From assembly GCA_019391515.1 (NCBI GenBank), contig JAHXQP010000019.1:1-45852 (forward strand): DNA of 45,852 nucleotides. The letters run 5' to 3'. Position 1 is the stretch's first letter. Every line of letters starts with the position of its first letter. This document shows positions 1 through 7,892 of the stretch, piece after piece. The stretch is from Clostridiaceae bacterium (GTDB lineage Bacteria; Bacillota; Clostridia; Tissierellales; Sporanaerobacteraceae). A program made the position numbers and the translations under genes. The notes below the pieces were generated by a model. It did no database searches, had not been told where the DNA came from, and was given only the letters and a program-made list of their open reading frames with translations.

Positions 1-177
1 ATACTCTACCATTTGTTCTTTTGTTGCTTGTGATTTTCCCATAATAGGAGTTAAATTAGTATTTGACAATTGAACATTAGACTTTAAATTTTCTTCTGCA
101 ATTGCATTAATAGGTTGAATTATAATAAAACTGATAAGAAGCAAATATGATATTACTTTTCTAAATTGCTTGTCCAT
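1..177 (-). CDS. Secreted protein, 5' part only (possible glucosaminidase-type cell-wall hydrolase)
   Basis: An open frame starts with ATG at 177 and runs 59 codons off the left edge with no stop, so only the N-terminus is visible. An AAAGGGGG ribosome site lies just upstream. Residues 1-27 form a typical signal peptide: a basic start (MDKQFRK), a hydrophobic core, and a likely signal-peptidase site at AIA-EE. The mature part then reads PIMGKSQATKEQMVEY, which resembles the segment before the catalytic domain in clostridial glucosaminidase-type hydrolases. This is recalled family resemblance only, because no catalytic domain is inside the window. It follows the polysaccharide operon on the same strand, but a terminator-like structure and an inverted repeat separate them. 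Confidence 0.5.
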   Translation of the reverse strand, partial: MDKQFRKVISYLLLISFIIIQPINAIAEENLKSNVQLSNTNLTPIMGKSQATKEQMVEY

Positions 178-241
178 TTTTATGATTCCCCCTTTCTTTA
201 TGTCCCTTATTAATCATGAAATATCATGTAATTTTTTATAT

Positions 242-300
242 CTAAAACCTTATATTTTAGAATTAAAGTTCTTAATGAACTCCAAAATATAAGGTTTTAG
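242..300. repeat. Perfect 17-bp inverted repeat
   Basis: The left arm CTAAAACCTTATATTTT (242-258) and its exact complement (284-300) are separated by 25 bases. No T-run follows on either strand, so it is not a standard intrinsic terminator. It lies between the end of legC and the promoter region of the secreted protein and could be a second structure ending the operon or a regulatory site. A 10-bp palindrome, ATGCTAGCAT, directly follows at 301-310. Confidence 0.6.
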
Positions 301-337
301 ATGCTAGCATTCTATGTTCTTCATAAATTAAAAAATC

Positions 338-407
338 TTAAATGTCTAAGTTTTCTACTCTCTTATAATAAGACTTTACATTTACTTTGGATCCCTTAGA
401 CATTTAA
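338..407 (-). terminator. Terminator-like hairpin overlapping the legC 3' end
   Basis: A perfect 13-bp stem pairs 395-407 with 338-350 (TTAAATGTCTAAG on the minus strand) and is followed by GATTTTTTAATT. One arm lies inside the last codons of legC and the other downstream. The 44-base loop is long for an intrinsic terminator, so the call is moderate. Confidence 0.5.
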
Positions 408-1545
408 TTACATATAATACATCTTCCCTACTTAGACTTGAGCTACAAGGAATATTAATTATGTGCTCTAAATAAGTTCTAGCTTTTTCTATCTTATAAG
501 TCTGACTAGATAAATATGGCTTTTGATCACTTATAAGTCCCCATACTGGCCTAGATTGAATTTTTTTTGATAATAAATATCTGATGATCTCATCTCTATT
601 TAATGGATATGATTCATCACAATATAATGCGTAAAACCAATAGTTTGGTCTTATATTATCTCTAAAGTTTAAAATTCTAAGTCCTTGAATTTCACTTATT
701 GCTTGTTTATATAAGTTATAATTTTCTTTTTTTGTATTTATAAATTGTTCTAATTGTTCTAATTGAGCCAATCCAAGAGCTGCTTGCAAGTTAGTCATGC
801 GATAATTATAGCCAATTTCATCATGAGTATAATAAAGCTCATCACTTTTAGCTTGTGTTGTAAGATGTTTACATCTACTAAGTAATTCTTCATCGTTAGA
901 AACAATCATTCCACCGCCACCTGTTGTAATGATCTTATTGCCATTAAAGGAATAAACACCAACATTTCCGATAGTTCCAGCATATTTACCCTTAAATTTT
1001 CCTTTAGCATAGTAAGTTCCCATCGCTTCCGTTGCATCTTCTACTATCTTTATGTTAAATTTCTCAGCTATTTCAATTATTTTTTCCATATCAGCCATAT
1101 TACCAAATACATGAACAACTATTAAAGCTTTAATATGTTTTTTAGTCTTATTGTTTATTAGTTTACCATCAATAAATCTACATTCATTCTGACAAAATTC
1201 TAATAGCTTATCTGCATCCATGCAAAGAGAATCATCACAATCCATAAAAACTGGTTCTGCACCTATATATTTTACTGGATTAACAGCTGCAATAAATGTC
1301 AATGTAGGTACAATAACTTCATCATCTTTTGTCACTCCACATACCTGAAGGGCTACATGCAAACCAGAAGTTCCATTTTGACAAGCTACTGCCCCTCTTG
1401 TTTTTACAAATTTAGCCGTTTCTTTTTCAAAATCATTTACATACTTTCCACCTGTAGATACCCATTCTGTTTTAATTGCATTTGTTACATATTCTAATTC
1501 TTTTGCTTTAAAATTCGGTACAGATAAAGGTATAAATTTATCCAT
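382..1545 (-). CDS. legC: LegC-family PLP aminotransferase (legionaminic acid pathway)
   Basis: This DegT/DnrJ/EryC1/StrS-fold aminotransferase (387 aa) belongs to the LegC type. It would transfer an amino group to C4 of the 4-keto-6-deoxy sugar nucleotide made by LegB. The LegC-like N-terminus (FIPLSVPNFKAKELEYV, then TEWVSTGGKYV) is clear. The PLP-binding lysine lies in YSFNGNKIITTGGGGM (about K204), and the cofactor aspartate in VEDATEAMG. The start at 1545 is preferred over the in-frame GTG at 1557 because AGGTGG sits 8 bases before the ATG. It is the last gene of the operon, 12 bases after legB. Pairing with legB and the other leg genes supports legionaminate over other 4-amino sugars. 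Confidence 0.88.
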   Translation of the reverse strand: MDKFIPLSVPNFKAKELEYVTNAIKTEWVSTGGKYVNDFEKETAKFVKTRGAVACQNGTSGLHVALQVCGVTKDDEVIVPTLTFIAAVNPVKYIGAEPVFMDCDDSLCMDADKLLEFCQNECRFIDGKLINNKTKKHIKALIVVHVFGNMADMEKIIEIAEKFNIKIVEDATEAMGTYYAKGKFKGKYAGTIGNVGVYSFNGNKIITTGGGGMIVSNDEELLSRCKHLTTQAKSDELYYTHDEIGYNYRMTNLQAALGLAQLEQLEQFINTKKENYNLYKQAISEIQGLRILNFRDNIRPNYWFYALYCDESYPLNRDEIIRYLLSKKIQSRPVWGLISDQKPYLSSQTYKIEKARTYLEHIINIPCSSSLSREDVLYVIKCLRDPK

Positions 1546-1557
1546 TAATAACACCAC

Positions 1558-2538
1558 CTATATGTTATAAATATCAACTTTATATTTATCAAGATTGTTT
1601 CTCATCCATTCTATAGTTTCAGCTAACCCCTTCTCTAAGGTGTATTTTGGTTGCCAACTTGTCAACTTTTTAATCTTTTCATTAGAGCCAAGTAATCTAT
1701 TAACTTCAGATTTTTCTGGTCTCAATCGTTCCTCTTCACATATTATTTTTGCATTAGGATTAATTTGATCAATCATAGCTTGTGCTAATTCACCTATTGA
1801 TATTTCTTGTTGCGTTGCTATATTTATTTCCTCGCCTATTGCACTTATAGATTTAGCTATCTCAATAAACCCTCGAACTGTATCTTTAACATAATTAAAA
1901 TCTCTTGTTGGAGTTAATGAACCAAGTTTTATTTCTTCTTTTCCTGCTAATAGTTGCGTAATTATTGTAGGTATAACTGCTCTTGCTGATTGTCTAGGTC
2001 CATAAGTGTTAAATGGTCTAACTATTGTGACTGGCATATCAAAACTTCTATAGAACGACTCTGATATTCTATCCGCACCAATTTTTGTAGCTGAATATGG
2101 TGATTGTCCTTGGTAAGGATGTTCCTCATCTATTGGCACATATCTGGCCGTACCATATACTTCTGATGTTGAAGTAACAAGTATCCTGCTTATCTCTAAA
2201 TCTCTCGCAGCTTGCAACACATTTAATGTACCTTTAATATTTGTATCTACATAAGAATCTGGAGAATGATAACTAAAAGGTATAGCTATAAGTGCTGCAA
2301 GATGATATACCTCATCTATTCCTTTCATAGATTCTTTAACACCATTTGGATCTCTTATATCTCCTGTAAACACTTCTATTTCTTTTAATATTTCCTTTGG
2401 AAGTGTATCTAACCATCCCCAAGAATTAAATGAATTGTAATAGGCAAATGCTCGAACTTTATATCCTTGATTTATCAGCTCCTCTGTTAAATGGCTACCA
2501 ATAAAACCGTCAGCACCCGTAACCAAAACTTTTTTCAT
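1558..2538 (-). CDS. legB: LegB-like NAD-dependent sugar-nucleotide 4,6-dehydratase
   Basis: An extended short-chain dehydrogenase (326 aa) of the LegB family, which converts GDP-GlcNAc to the 4-keto-6-deoxy sugar at the start of legionaminic acid synthesis. The sequence shows the nucleotide-binding GADGFIGS (8-15), the active-site TSTSEVYG (122-129) and the YSATK catalytic Tyr/Lys (148-152). The conserved RPFNTYGPRQ and PTRDFNYVKD segments are also present. The start at 2538 (MKKVLVTG) replaces a 14-codon upstream extension, because GGAGAGG lies about 9 bases before it. The gene is immediately followed by legC, the usual partner. GDP-sugar specificity is inferred from PtmE being encoded in the same locus. 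Confidence 0.87.
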   Translation of the reverse strand: MKKVLVTGADGFIGSHLTEELINQGYKVRAFAYYNSFNSWGWLDTLPKEILKEIEVFTGDIRDPNGVKESMKGIDEVYHLAALIAIPFSYHSPDSYVDTNIKGTLNVLQAARDLEISRILVTSTSEVYGTARYVPIDEEHPYQGQSPYSATKIGADRISESFYRSFDMPVTIVRPFNTYGPRQSARAVIPTIITQLLAGKEEIKLGSLTPTRDFNYVKDTVRGFIEIAKSISAIGEEINIATQQEISIGELAQAMIDQINPNAKIICEEERLRPEKSEVNRLLGSNEKIKKLTSWQPKYTLEKGLAETIEWMRNNLDKYKVDIYNI

Positions 2539-2629
2539 CTCTAAATACCTCTCCTTCACAAAAATATATTTTAAAAGCATAATTTATTACAAAATATCAA
2601 AATTCAATATATTATTAGAATCCTAATAC

Positions 2630-3751
2630 TTATTGACATCCTCCATCCTTAACATTTGTTTTCATATCTTTTTCATGTTTAATTAGAGGATAAAAGCAAT
2701 AATAGTATAACAACGGTTCCGCATATCCACTAAAAAACAATCTATCTGTAAATGCTCTCATTGCCAAAGTTAAGATTAAAACAACAAAAACATAGTTTTT
2801 CCTTTTAATAAAAAATATAAGAGAATTAAATAGTAAAAAAATAATTACTATAGAAAATAACAATCCATAGTATGCATGCGCTTGTATAAAAGAATTATGA
2901 AAATTCCTAGAATATACAGTAGAAACCCTCATATCTCTCATAGGTGGACCTAGTACTGAATTCATAAATGTTTCTTTAGCAGCGGATAAGTATTCTTTGT
3001 AAATAAAAGTCCTTGGTGTTTTCATTCCCTTAGTTTGAAATGCCACAAAATATTTTAATAAAATATTAGTATTCATTAAAATAATAAGAAGAATTACTAA
3101 AAGTGAACCTGATATTATAATAAAAAACTTTTTTTGTTCACCACTTAACTTGGAAAAAACTTTTATCAATAAAATGCTTCCAAGTAATAATCCTGAGGTA
3201 ATTATGCCACCTCTTCCTATTCCCCACATACTTATTATAAAACATAATATTGCTGGCGTTAAAGTTATAGGTTGATTATTATCTATATCACTTAAATATA
3301 GCAAATTCAAATTTGTTAGCATCAGAACAGAAATGTAATTCCTACTAACATGATAAAGAACCTCAGATGAAGATTCTCCCATAAACATTTCATATAAGAA
3401 AAATATAGATAATCCATAGAACATAATTCTAGTAATATTATGATTCATCTTATATTTTAGCATAATCATAGCCATACCTATATATAAAATAGTTGCAATA
3501 AAATTACCAGCTCTCATATTTTGATTGTAAACCATACTACAAAGTCCTGTCAAAACTGTTAATAATATAAAAAAAGGAATTTTAACATTTTTATGTATCA
3601 TATTAAAGCAAAACAGGTATCCAACAGAACCTGTAATAACTACCAAAAACATTCTAGTTATTTCTGGCCACCCTGTTAAATAAACTAAAGCATTATAAAT
3701 AAAAAAGATAGGTATTAATATTTCAGGGAATAATTTTTTCCTACTTGTCAT
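2630..3751 (-). CDS. O-antigen/capsule polymerase-like membrane protein (Wzy-like)
   Basis: A 373-aa polytopic membrane protein with roughly ten hydrophobic segments and no soluble domain. A long extracytoplasmic-type loop around residues 225-275 holds basic and aromatic residues (KTPRTFIYKEYL, PPMRDMR). That layout is typical of Wzy polymerases, which link undecaprenyl-bound repeat units. Sequence conservation in this family is low, so the call rests on topology and on position between a glycosyltransferase and sugar-nucleotide genes. It overlaps the preceding gene by 11 bases, which suggests translational coupling. An O-antigen ligase-type enzyme is the main alternative. Confidence 0.72.
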   Translation of the reverse strand: MTSRKKLFPEILIPIFFIYNALVYLTGWPEITRMFLVVITGSVGYLFCFNMIHKNVKIPFFILLTVLTGLCSMVYNQNMRAGNFIATILYIGMAMIMLKYKMNHNITRIMFYGLSIFFLYEMFMGESSSEVLYHVSRNYISVLMLTNLNLLYLSDIDNNQPITLTPAILCFIISMWGIGRGGIITSGLLLGSILLIKVFSKLSGEQKKFFIIISGSLLVILLIILMNTNILLKYFVAFQTKGMKTPRTFIYKEYLSAAKETFMNSVLGPPMRDMRVSTVYSRNFHNSFIQAHAYYGLLFSIVIIFLLFNSLIFFIKRKNYVFVVLILTLAMRAFTDRLFFSGYAEPLLYYYCFYPLIKHEKDMKTNVKDGGCQ

Positions 3752-4871
3752 GGCGTTTTTTAATCCTTTCTAGTATATTTTTTAGTTCTATCTCATCTTC
3801 TGGAATATTAAATTTATTCTTGTCCCTATAAGTTTGTCTAACTTTCCTAAAAAATATATCTTGTTCTTCATCAACTGTGTTAAACTTTTCCATTAGTTTA
3901 TATAGCATTATTATTATAGGTTCTCTATCCATAATAAATTTGGGTGTTAAAACTGCTGTTGATGCTGTAGTAATTAATATGCTTTGTTCAATATCCATAT
4001 TTAAATAAATGATTTCCGAAGGTATCTCATAATTATTATAATAGTTGAATTCATTATTTTGAATATCTTTACTTCTTGGATGACTTTTTATTATAACATT
4101 ATTTTTTCCAAAATAAGAATAAATTATTTTATAATAATTGTTTAATAAACCTGAACCTTCAGCTCCATATAATTCTTCTTTTAGGGTATCAAATATTATT
4201 ACTTCTTCGTTAATAATATCTTTATTTTTAAAATTAAAAATAAAGTTTAGAGTATCTTTACTAATTTTATTAGCATCTATCTTAGGCATTTTTGCTAAAT
4301 TACTTACCTTTTTTTTATCAAAAGAACTATACAATTCTGGCATATATAATAATCTTTTAAAATCATCATTTACCGCTTTTTCCCCAAACAATAATAAACG
4401 CATAACTTTATCAGGAAATCTAATTTTAAATAGATCGCTATCATAATAACTTCCCACACCATCATCAAAATAAATAAATTCCACATCATTATGAAACTCT
4501 AATAAATAAAAATATACAAGTCGAATAATAAACGCTTGGCAAGTTAAATACATTTTTTTATATGTTACATTCTGATCAAGTATACTATCTCCAACATCTT
4601 TAACTTTTAAATATTGCTTAGACATTAATAATCTTTTAAGAATTTTGTTATCTAAACATTTTATTGAACCAAGAACTTCATATTCATCAATAGCTATTAC
4701 TTTACGAAAAATATTTTTTTGTTCGATTCTTTTTGCTACTTTATTAAATGATGAAAATTGTCCTACTATATACAAATCTGCTTTTTCTTCTCTCTCTAAT
4801 ACAAGAGAAATAGCACCCAGAATCTGATAAGGAGTAGTACAAAAATAGCAAGCGTCTACTAATTCATTCAT
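3741..4871 (-). CDS. GT52-like glycosyltransferase (sialyl/nonulosonate transferase-like)
   Basis: A 376-aa soluble protein with the hallmarks of CAZy family GT52 (lipooligosaccharide sialyltransferase-like). It has an N-terminal CTTPYQ (11-16), a DDG acidic motif (136-138), a KSHPR motif (262-266) and a TTASTAVLTP segment (301-310) matching the CMP-binding end of that family. Members use CMP-linked nonulosonic acids. Since the operon makes CMP-legionaminic acid, this is the obvious candidate legionaminyltransferase. It is the only clear non-initiating glycosyltransferase in the locus. Its coupling to the polymerase gene through an 11-base overlap fits a role in repeat-unit assembly. Acceptor and linkage cannot be read from the sequence. 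Confidence 0.72.
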   Translation of the reverse strand: MNELVDACYFCTTPYQILGAISLVLEREEKADLYIVGQFSSFNKVAKRIEQKNIFRKVIAIDEYEVLGSIKCLDNKILKRLLMSKQYLKVKDVGDSILDQNVTYKKMYLTCQAFIIRLVYFYLLEFHNDVEFIYFDDGVGSYYDSDLFKIRFPDKVMRLLLFGEKAVNDDFKRLLYMPELYSSFDKKKVSNLAKMPKIDANKISKDTLNFIFNFKNKDIINEEVIIFDTLKEELYGAEGSGLLNNYYKIIYSYFGKNNVIIKSHPRSKDIQNNEFNYYNNYEIPSEIIYLNMDIEQSILITTASTAVLTPKFIMDREPIIIMLYKLMEKFNTVDEEQDIFFRKVRQTYRDKNKFNIPEDEIELKNILERIKKRHDK

Positions 4872-4918
4872 TTACAATCCATTCCTCCTTAGCATCTTTT
4901 CCTTTCAAAGTAATAATC

Positions 4919-6001
4919 TTATTCTTTAACATTTTGTCTCATACTTGTTATCATTCTACGATATGATTCTTCAAGACCAATTTCTGGCTTCCAACCAAGT
5001 AACTTCATCTTTTCAGAGCTTAGCTTCATTTTAACATCAGGCGCATATCCATACTCTTGTAATGATTTTGGAATATCAAATATAACTTTAATATCTCCAT
5101 TTGCAATATCATTAACTACCATGTATGCCATGTCTTTAATTGTAGTATTTGAATCCTCATTAGATATATTATAAGCCTGTCCACTTTCACCCTTTATTAA
5201 TAATAAAAACAATGCTTTTATTGTATCTCTAGTATAACAGTAGTTCCCTACAGATTTTCCCTCAGTATGAAGAATAATATCTGTTTTATTTATTACGCTC
5301 TTTGCAAATTGAGCAAATACTCTATTTTCTGTGTAATCAACACCTGCTCCAAAAGTTTGTGCTAATCGTGCAATTTTTATTTTAAGACCATATTCGTGAG
5401 CATAGGCTGCACACATACATTCAGCCATCCTTTTCCCTTCAGAATAGCAGCTTCTAATATTAAGAATATCAATATATCCTAGATCTAACTCCGAAATACT
5501 TTCTAATTCTGAATCCGTAACTCCATATACTTCCATTGAAGATAGATATACAAAACCTTTTACAGATTTATTTCTTGCTAATTCTAAAACATTCTTAGTA
5601 CCTAATATCATAGTATCAATAGTATGAACAGGCTTTGTAACAAATATCTTTGAAGTTGTCACACTAGCAGTGTGAATAATATAATCAACTTTATCTTCAA
5701 TTACTATCTCATCCATAATATCTGCAATAATAAATTGAACCATCTTATTATCATAAATATCTTTAAACATCTTTTCAGCCTTTTCAATATTACGTACCAA
5801 AGCTATAACTTTAATATTAGTTGATCTAAGTCTATTGCAACATACTATAGACTTTACTAGCTGTGAACCAATTAAACCAGTAGCTCCAGTAATTAATATT
5901 GTGCTATCCCTTAGCTCATCAAAAGGTAAGTCACTTAATGCGATGTTTTCTAAATCTTCCTGTAAAACTCTATCTCTAGGACACTCTATATTTTCCACCA
6001 T
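4919..6001 (-). CDS. Extended SDR NAD-dependent epimerase/dehydratase
   Basis: A 360-aa extended short-chain dehydrogenase. After about 30 leading residues it has GATGLIGS for NAD(P) binding, the aspartate-containing ADIMDE, the active-site LSSMEVYG, and a Tyr-x3-Lys in SCYSEGK. The C-terminal substrate domain has RLAQTFGAG and NYCYTRDT. It resembles UDP-glucuronate decarboxylase/dTDP-glucose dehydratase relatives, but the substrate is not evident. It lies 9 bases after an IspD-like cytidylyltransferase and close to licD. The likely job is making or modifying a nucleotide-activated group, perhaps CDP-linked, that LicD transfers. It is clearly not the zinc alcohol-dehydrogenase type (TarJ) that normally pairs with TarI. 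Confidence 0.75.
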   Translation of the reverse strand: MVENIECPRDRVLQEDLENIALSDLPFDELRDSTILITGATGLIGSQLVKSIVCCNRLRSTNIKVIALVRNIEKAEKMFKDIYDNKMVQFIIADIMDEIVIEDKVDYIIHTASVTTSKIFVTKPVHTIDTMILGTKNVLELARNKSVKGFVYLSSMEVYGVTDSELESISELDLGYIDILNIRSCYSEGKRMAECMCAAYAHEYGLKIKIARLAQTFGAGVDYTENRVFAQFAKSVINKTDIILHTEGKSVGNYCYTRDTIKALFLLLIKGESGQAYNISNEDSNTTIKDMAYMVVNDIANGDIKVIFDIPKSLQEYGYAPDVKMKLSSEKMKLLGWKPEIGLEESYRRMITSMRQNVKE

Positions 6002-6010
6002 TATCCCACC

Positions 6011-6733
6011 TTATCCAAATATTTGCATGTTTTCTTTTGCTTCGCAAATAGCTCTAAAAATATAAAAATCTGAAGGGGTTGTAATTTTTATATTTTCAGG
6101 CAATCCCTCAACCGTATGCAAATTATGACCATAATACATCATTAAAGATGCTGAATCAATGAAATCCAATTGACCTTCATCAATAGCCTTTTCATGATTA
6201 GTTAAGATATCTTTCAAGTAAAAGCTTTGTGGAGCTTTTGCCATCCTGCAACTACTTCGATCTAAAACTTTATTTAATAATGATTCCTCGTCTACCATAA
6301 TTACTGTTTCAATAGCAGGTGTTACTGTAATTGCTGAACCATTCTTTTTCACAGATTGAATGTTTTTCGATATTGTTTTTGCATCAATTAAAGGTCTTAC
6401 TCCATCGTGAATTAATACAATTGTTTCATCATCTGGATTAAGTTTCTTCTTTATAGTTTTCAATCCGTTGTATTGAGATTCTTGTGCCGTTTTTCCTCCA
6501 GGCACAACACATTTAACCTTTTTTAAAGATGCTTTATCTATTATATTTTCTAAATAATCTATCCAACTTTCCAAACACACAACTACAATGGCATCTATTT
6601 CTTTATGGTTTTCAAATGCTTCAAGTGTGTATATAATAATTGATTTACCATGTAATTCTAAAAACTGCTTAGGCTTTGTCTTGCTATTCATCCTAGTGCC
6701 AGTCCCGCCTGCAAAAATTAATGCAATATTCAT
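6011..6733 (-). CDS. IspD/TarI-family cytidylyltransferase
   Basis: A 240-aa nucleotidyltransferase of the IspD/TarI type, which makes a CDP-alditol from CTP and a polyol phosphate. The sequence shows the N-terminal AGGTGTRMN with TKPKQFLEL (CTP binding), the conserved VLIHDGVRPLI, and RSSCRMAKAPQSF and DSASL near the end. Family members make CDP-methylerythritol (IspD), CDP-ribitol (TarI/Bcs1) or CDP-glycerol-like products. Its position between licD and an SDR gene inside a polysaccharide operon argues for a surface decoration rather than isoprenoid synthesis, though this is inference. It is separated from licD by about 16 bases. Confidence 0.8.
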   Translation of the reverse strand: MNIALIFAGGTGTRMNSKTKPKQFLELHGKSIIIYTLEAFENHKEIDAIVVVCLESWIDYLENIIDKASLKKVKCVVPGGKTAQESQYNGLKTIKKKLNPDDETIVLIHDGVRPLIDAKTISKNIQSVKKNGSAITVTPAIETVIMVDEESLLNKVLDRSSCRMAKAPQSFYLKDILTNHEKAIDEGQLDFIDSASLMMYYGHNLHTVEGLPENIKITTPSDFYIFRAICEAKENMQIFG

Positions 6734-6749
6734 TGCTTTTACCTCCTAT

Positions 6750-7661
6750 TTATTTGTTTTTAACACAATAATAAACACCTTTATATTTTTTATAAGGCTC
6801 ATTAAGATTAATATAAACAGTACTATGTTTAGGTATTCTTTTATCTTCTGGTGGCAACTGCATATAGTCACCAAAAATCCGCCTTAAATATTGATCATAT
6901 CCTGCCATGACTGGGATTTTATATCCATTGAAATCTTTGTATACTGCTGTTTCAAACCACTCTTTTGGATGTTTCAATAGCATTCCTTTAACACTACCAA
7001 TTAACTCTGTAACATACCCACATTCATCCCATTTATATTTTGACATTTGTTTTTCTGAATACTTCCAAATTTTATATCTTAACTTCTTGGACGGAATAAT
7101 AGCATAAATAACTCTAGCTAAAACTCTCAAAAATGTACCTTTATTATCCGGTAGACGTTGTGCATTAAACAAGGCAAATGTCATTGCAAATATTAGTTGT
7201 TTAAACCTTTTAAACTTTGAATTAGGATAACCATCTATAGGCATAATTTCTAATCCCAAACCATGACAAATATCTTCATCTACACTATGTTTGTTTATAA
7301 ATGTAGTGTTATTATCGCGAATTGAAACCCCTGCATCATGATAATTTTCCGTTTTATTTGTTCTGCAGTATGTGTATCTATCTGTATCAGCATATTGGGG
7401 CCATAAAACCGCTAGTTTTTCATAATCATCTCGAGGCATAAAAACATCTACATCATCATCCCAGGGAATAAACCCATTATGACGAATGGCTCCAATACAG
7501 CAGCCTCCACAAAGATAAAACAATAAATTATGCTCTTCACAAAAATCCTTAAAATATAATAATATTTCAAGAGCTTTCGATTGTAATGCTTTAATTTGTT
7601 CAGGGGTTATTGATTTCAAATCAGTAACTTCACAAGAATTATTATATTCTTTACTGTTCAT
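6750..7661 (-). CDS. licD: LicD-family phosphotransferase
   Basis: A 303-aa LicD/fukutin-type enzyme that transfers a phospho-alcohol group (phosphocholine, phosphoribitol or similar) from a CDP donor to a glycan. The diagnostic nucleotidyltransferase-fold segment is present: CGGCCIGAIRHNGFIPWDDDVDVFMPRDDY, with the metal-binding DDDVDV at about residues 68-73. An AAGGAGG site precedes the ATG. The donor is probably made by the following IspD-like and SDR gene products. No LicA/LicB/LicC choline genes are in the window, so choline is not supported. The product would be a phosphodiester-decorated polysaccharide. Confidence 0.85.
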   Translation of the reverse strand: MNSKEYNNSCEVTDLKSITPEQIKALQSKALEILLYFKDFCEEHNLLFYLCGGCCIGAIRHNGFIPWDDDVDVFMPRDDYEKLAVLWPQYADTDRYTYCRTNKTENYHDAGVSIRDNNTTFINKHSVDEDICHGLGLEIMPIDGYPNSKFKRFKQLIFAMTFALFNAQRLPDNKGTFLRVLARVIYAIIPSKKLRYKIWKYSEKQMSKYKWDECGYVTELIGSVKGMLLKHPKEWFETAVYKDFNGYKIPVMAGYDQYLRRIFGDYMQLPPEDKRIPKHSTVYINLNEPYKKYKGVYYCVKNK

Positions 7662-7892
7662 ATATCCTCCTTATCAAAATCCCTACATGAATTTTATCTT
7701 TTTTAAAAAATTAACTTTAACTATAAATCCAAAAAAGAAAAAGGGTTTTGTTATGTGTTATAACTTTTTCTGTAATAGATACTCATAAACTTTATCTATC
7801 ATTTAAAACTTATAAATTTATAATGTTACATACAAGCCTGTTTCCCTCAAAAATCTGCAAATATTTATTAATAAAATATAAATATTTGTTTC

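Noticed and set aside
6011-6733. Housekeeping IspD of the MEP isoprenoid pathway
   Set aside because: The fold fits, but the gene lies between licD and an SDR in a polysaccharide operon and no isoprenoid gene is nearby. It cannot be fully excluded without the rest of the genome.
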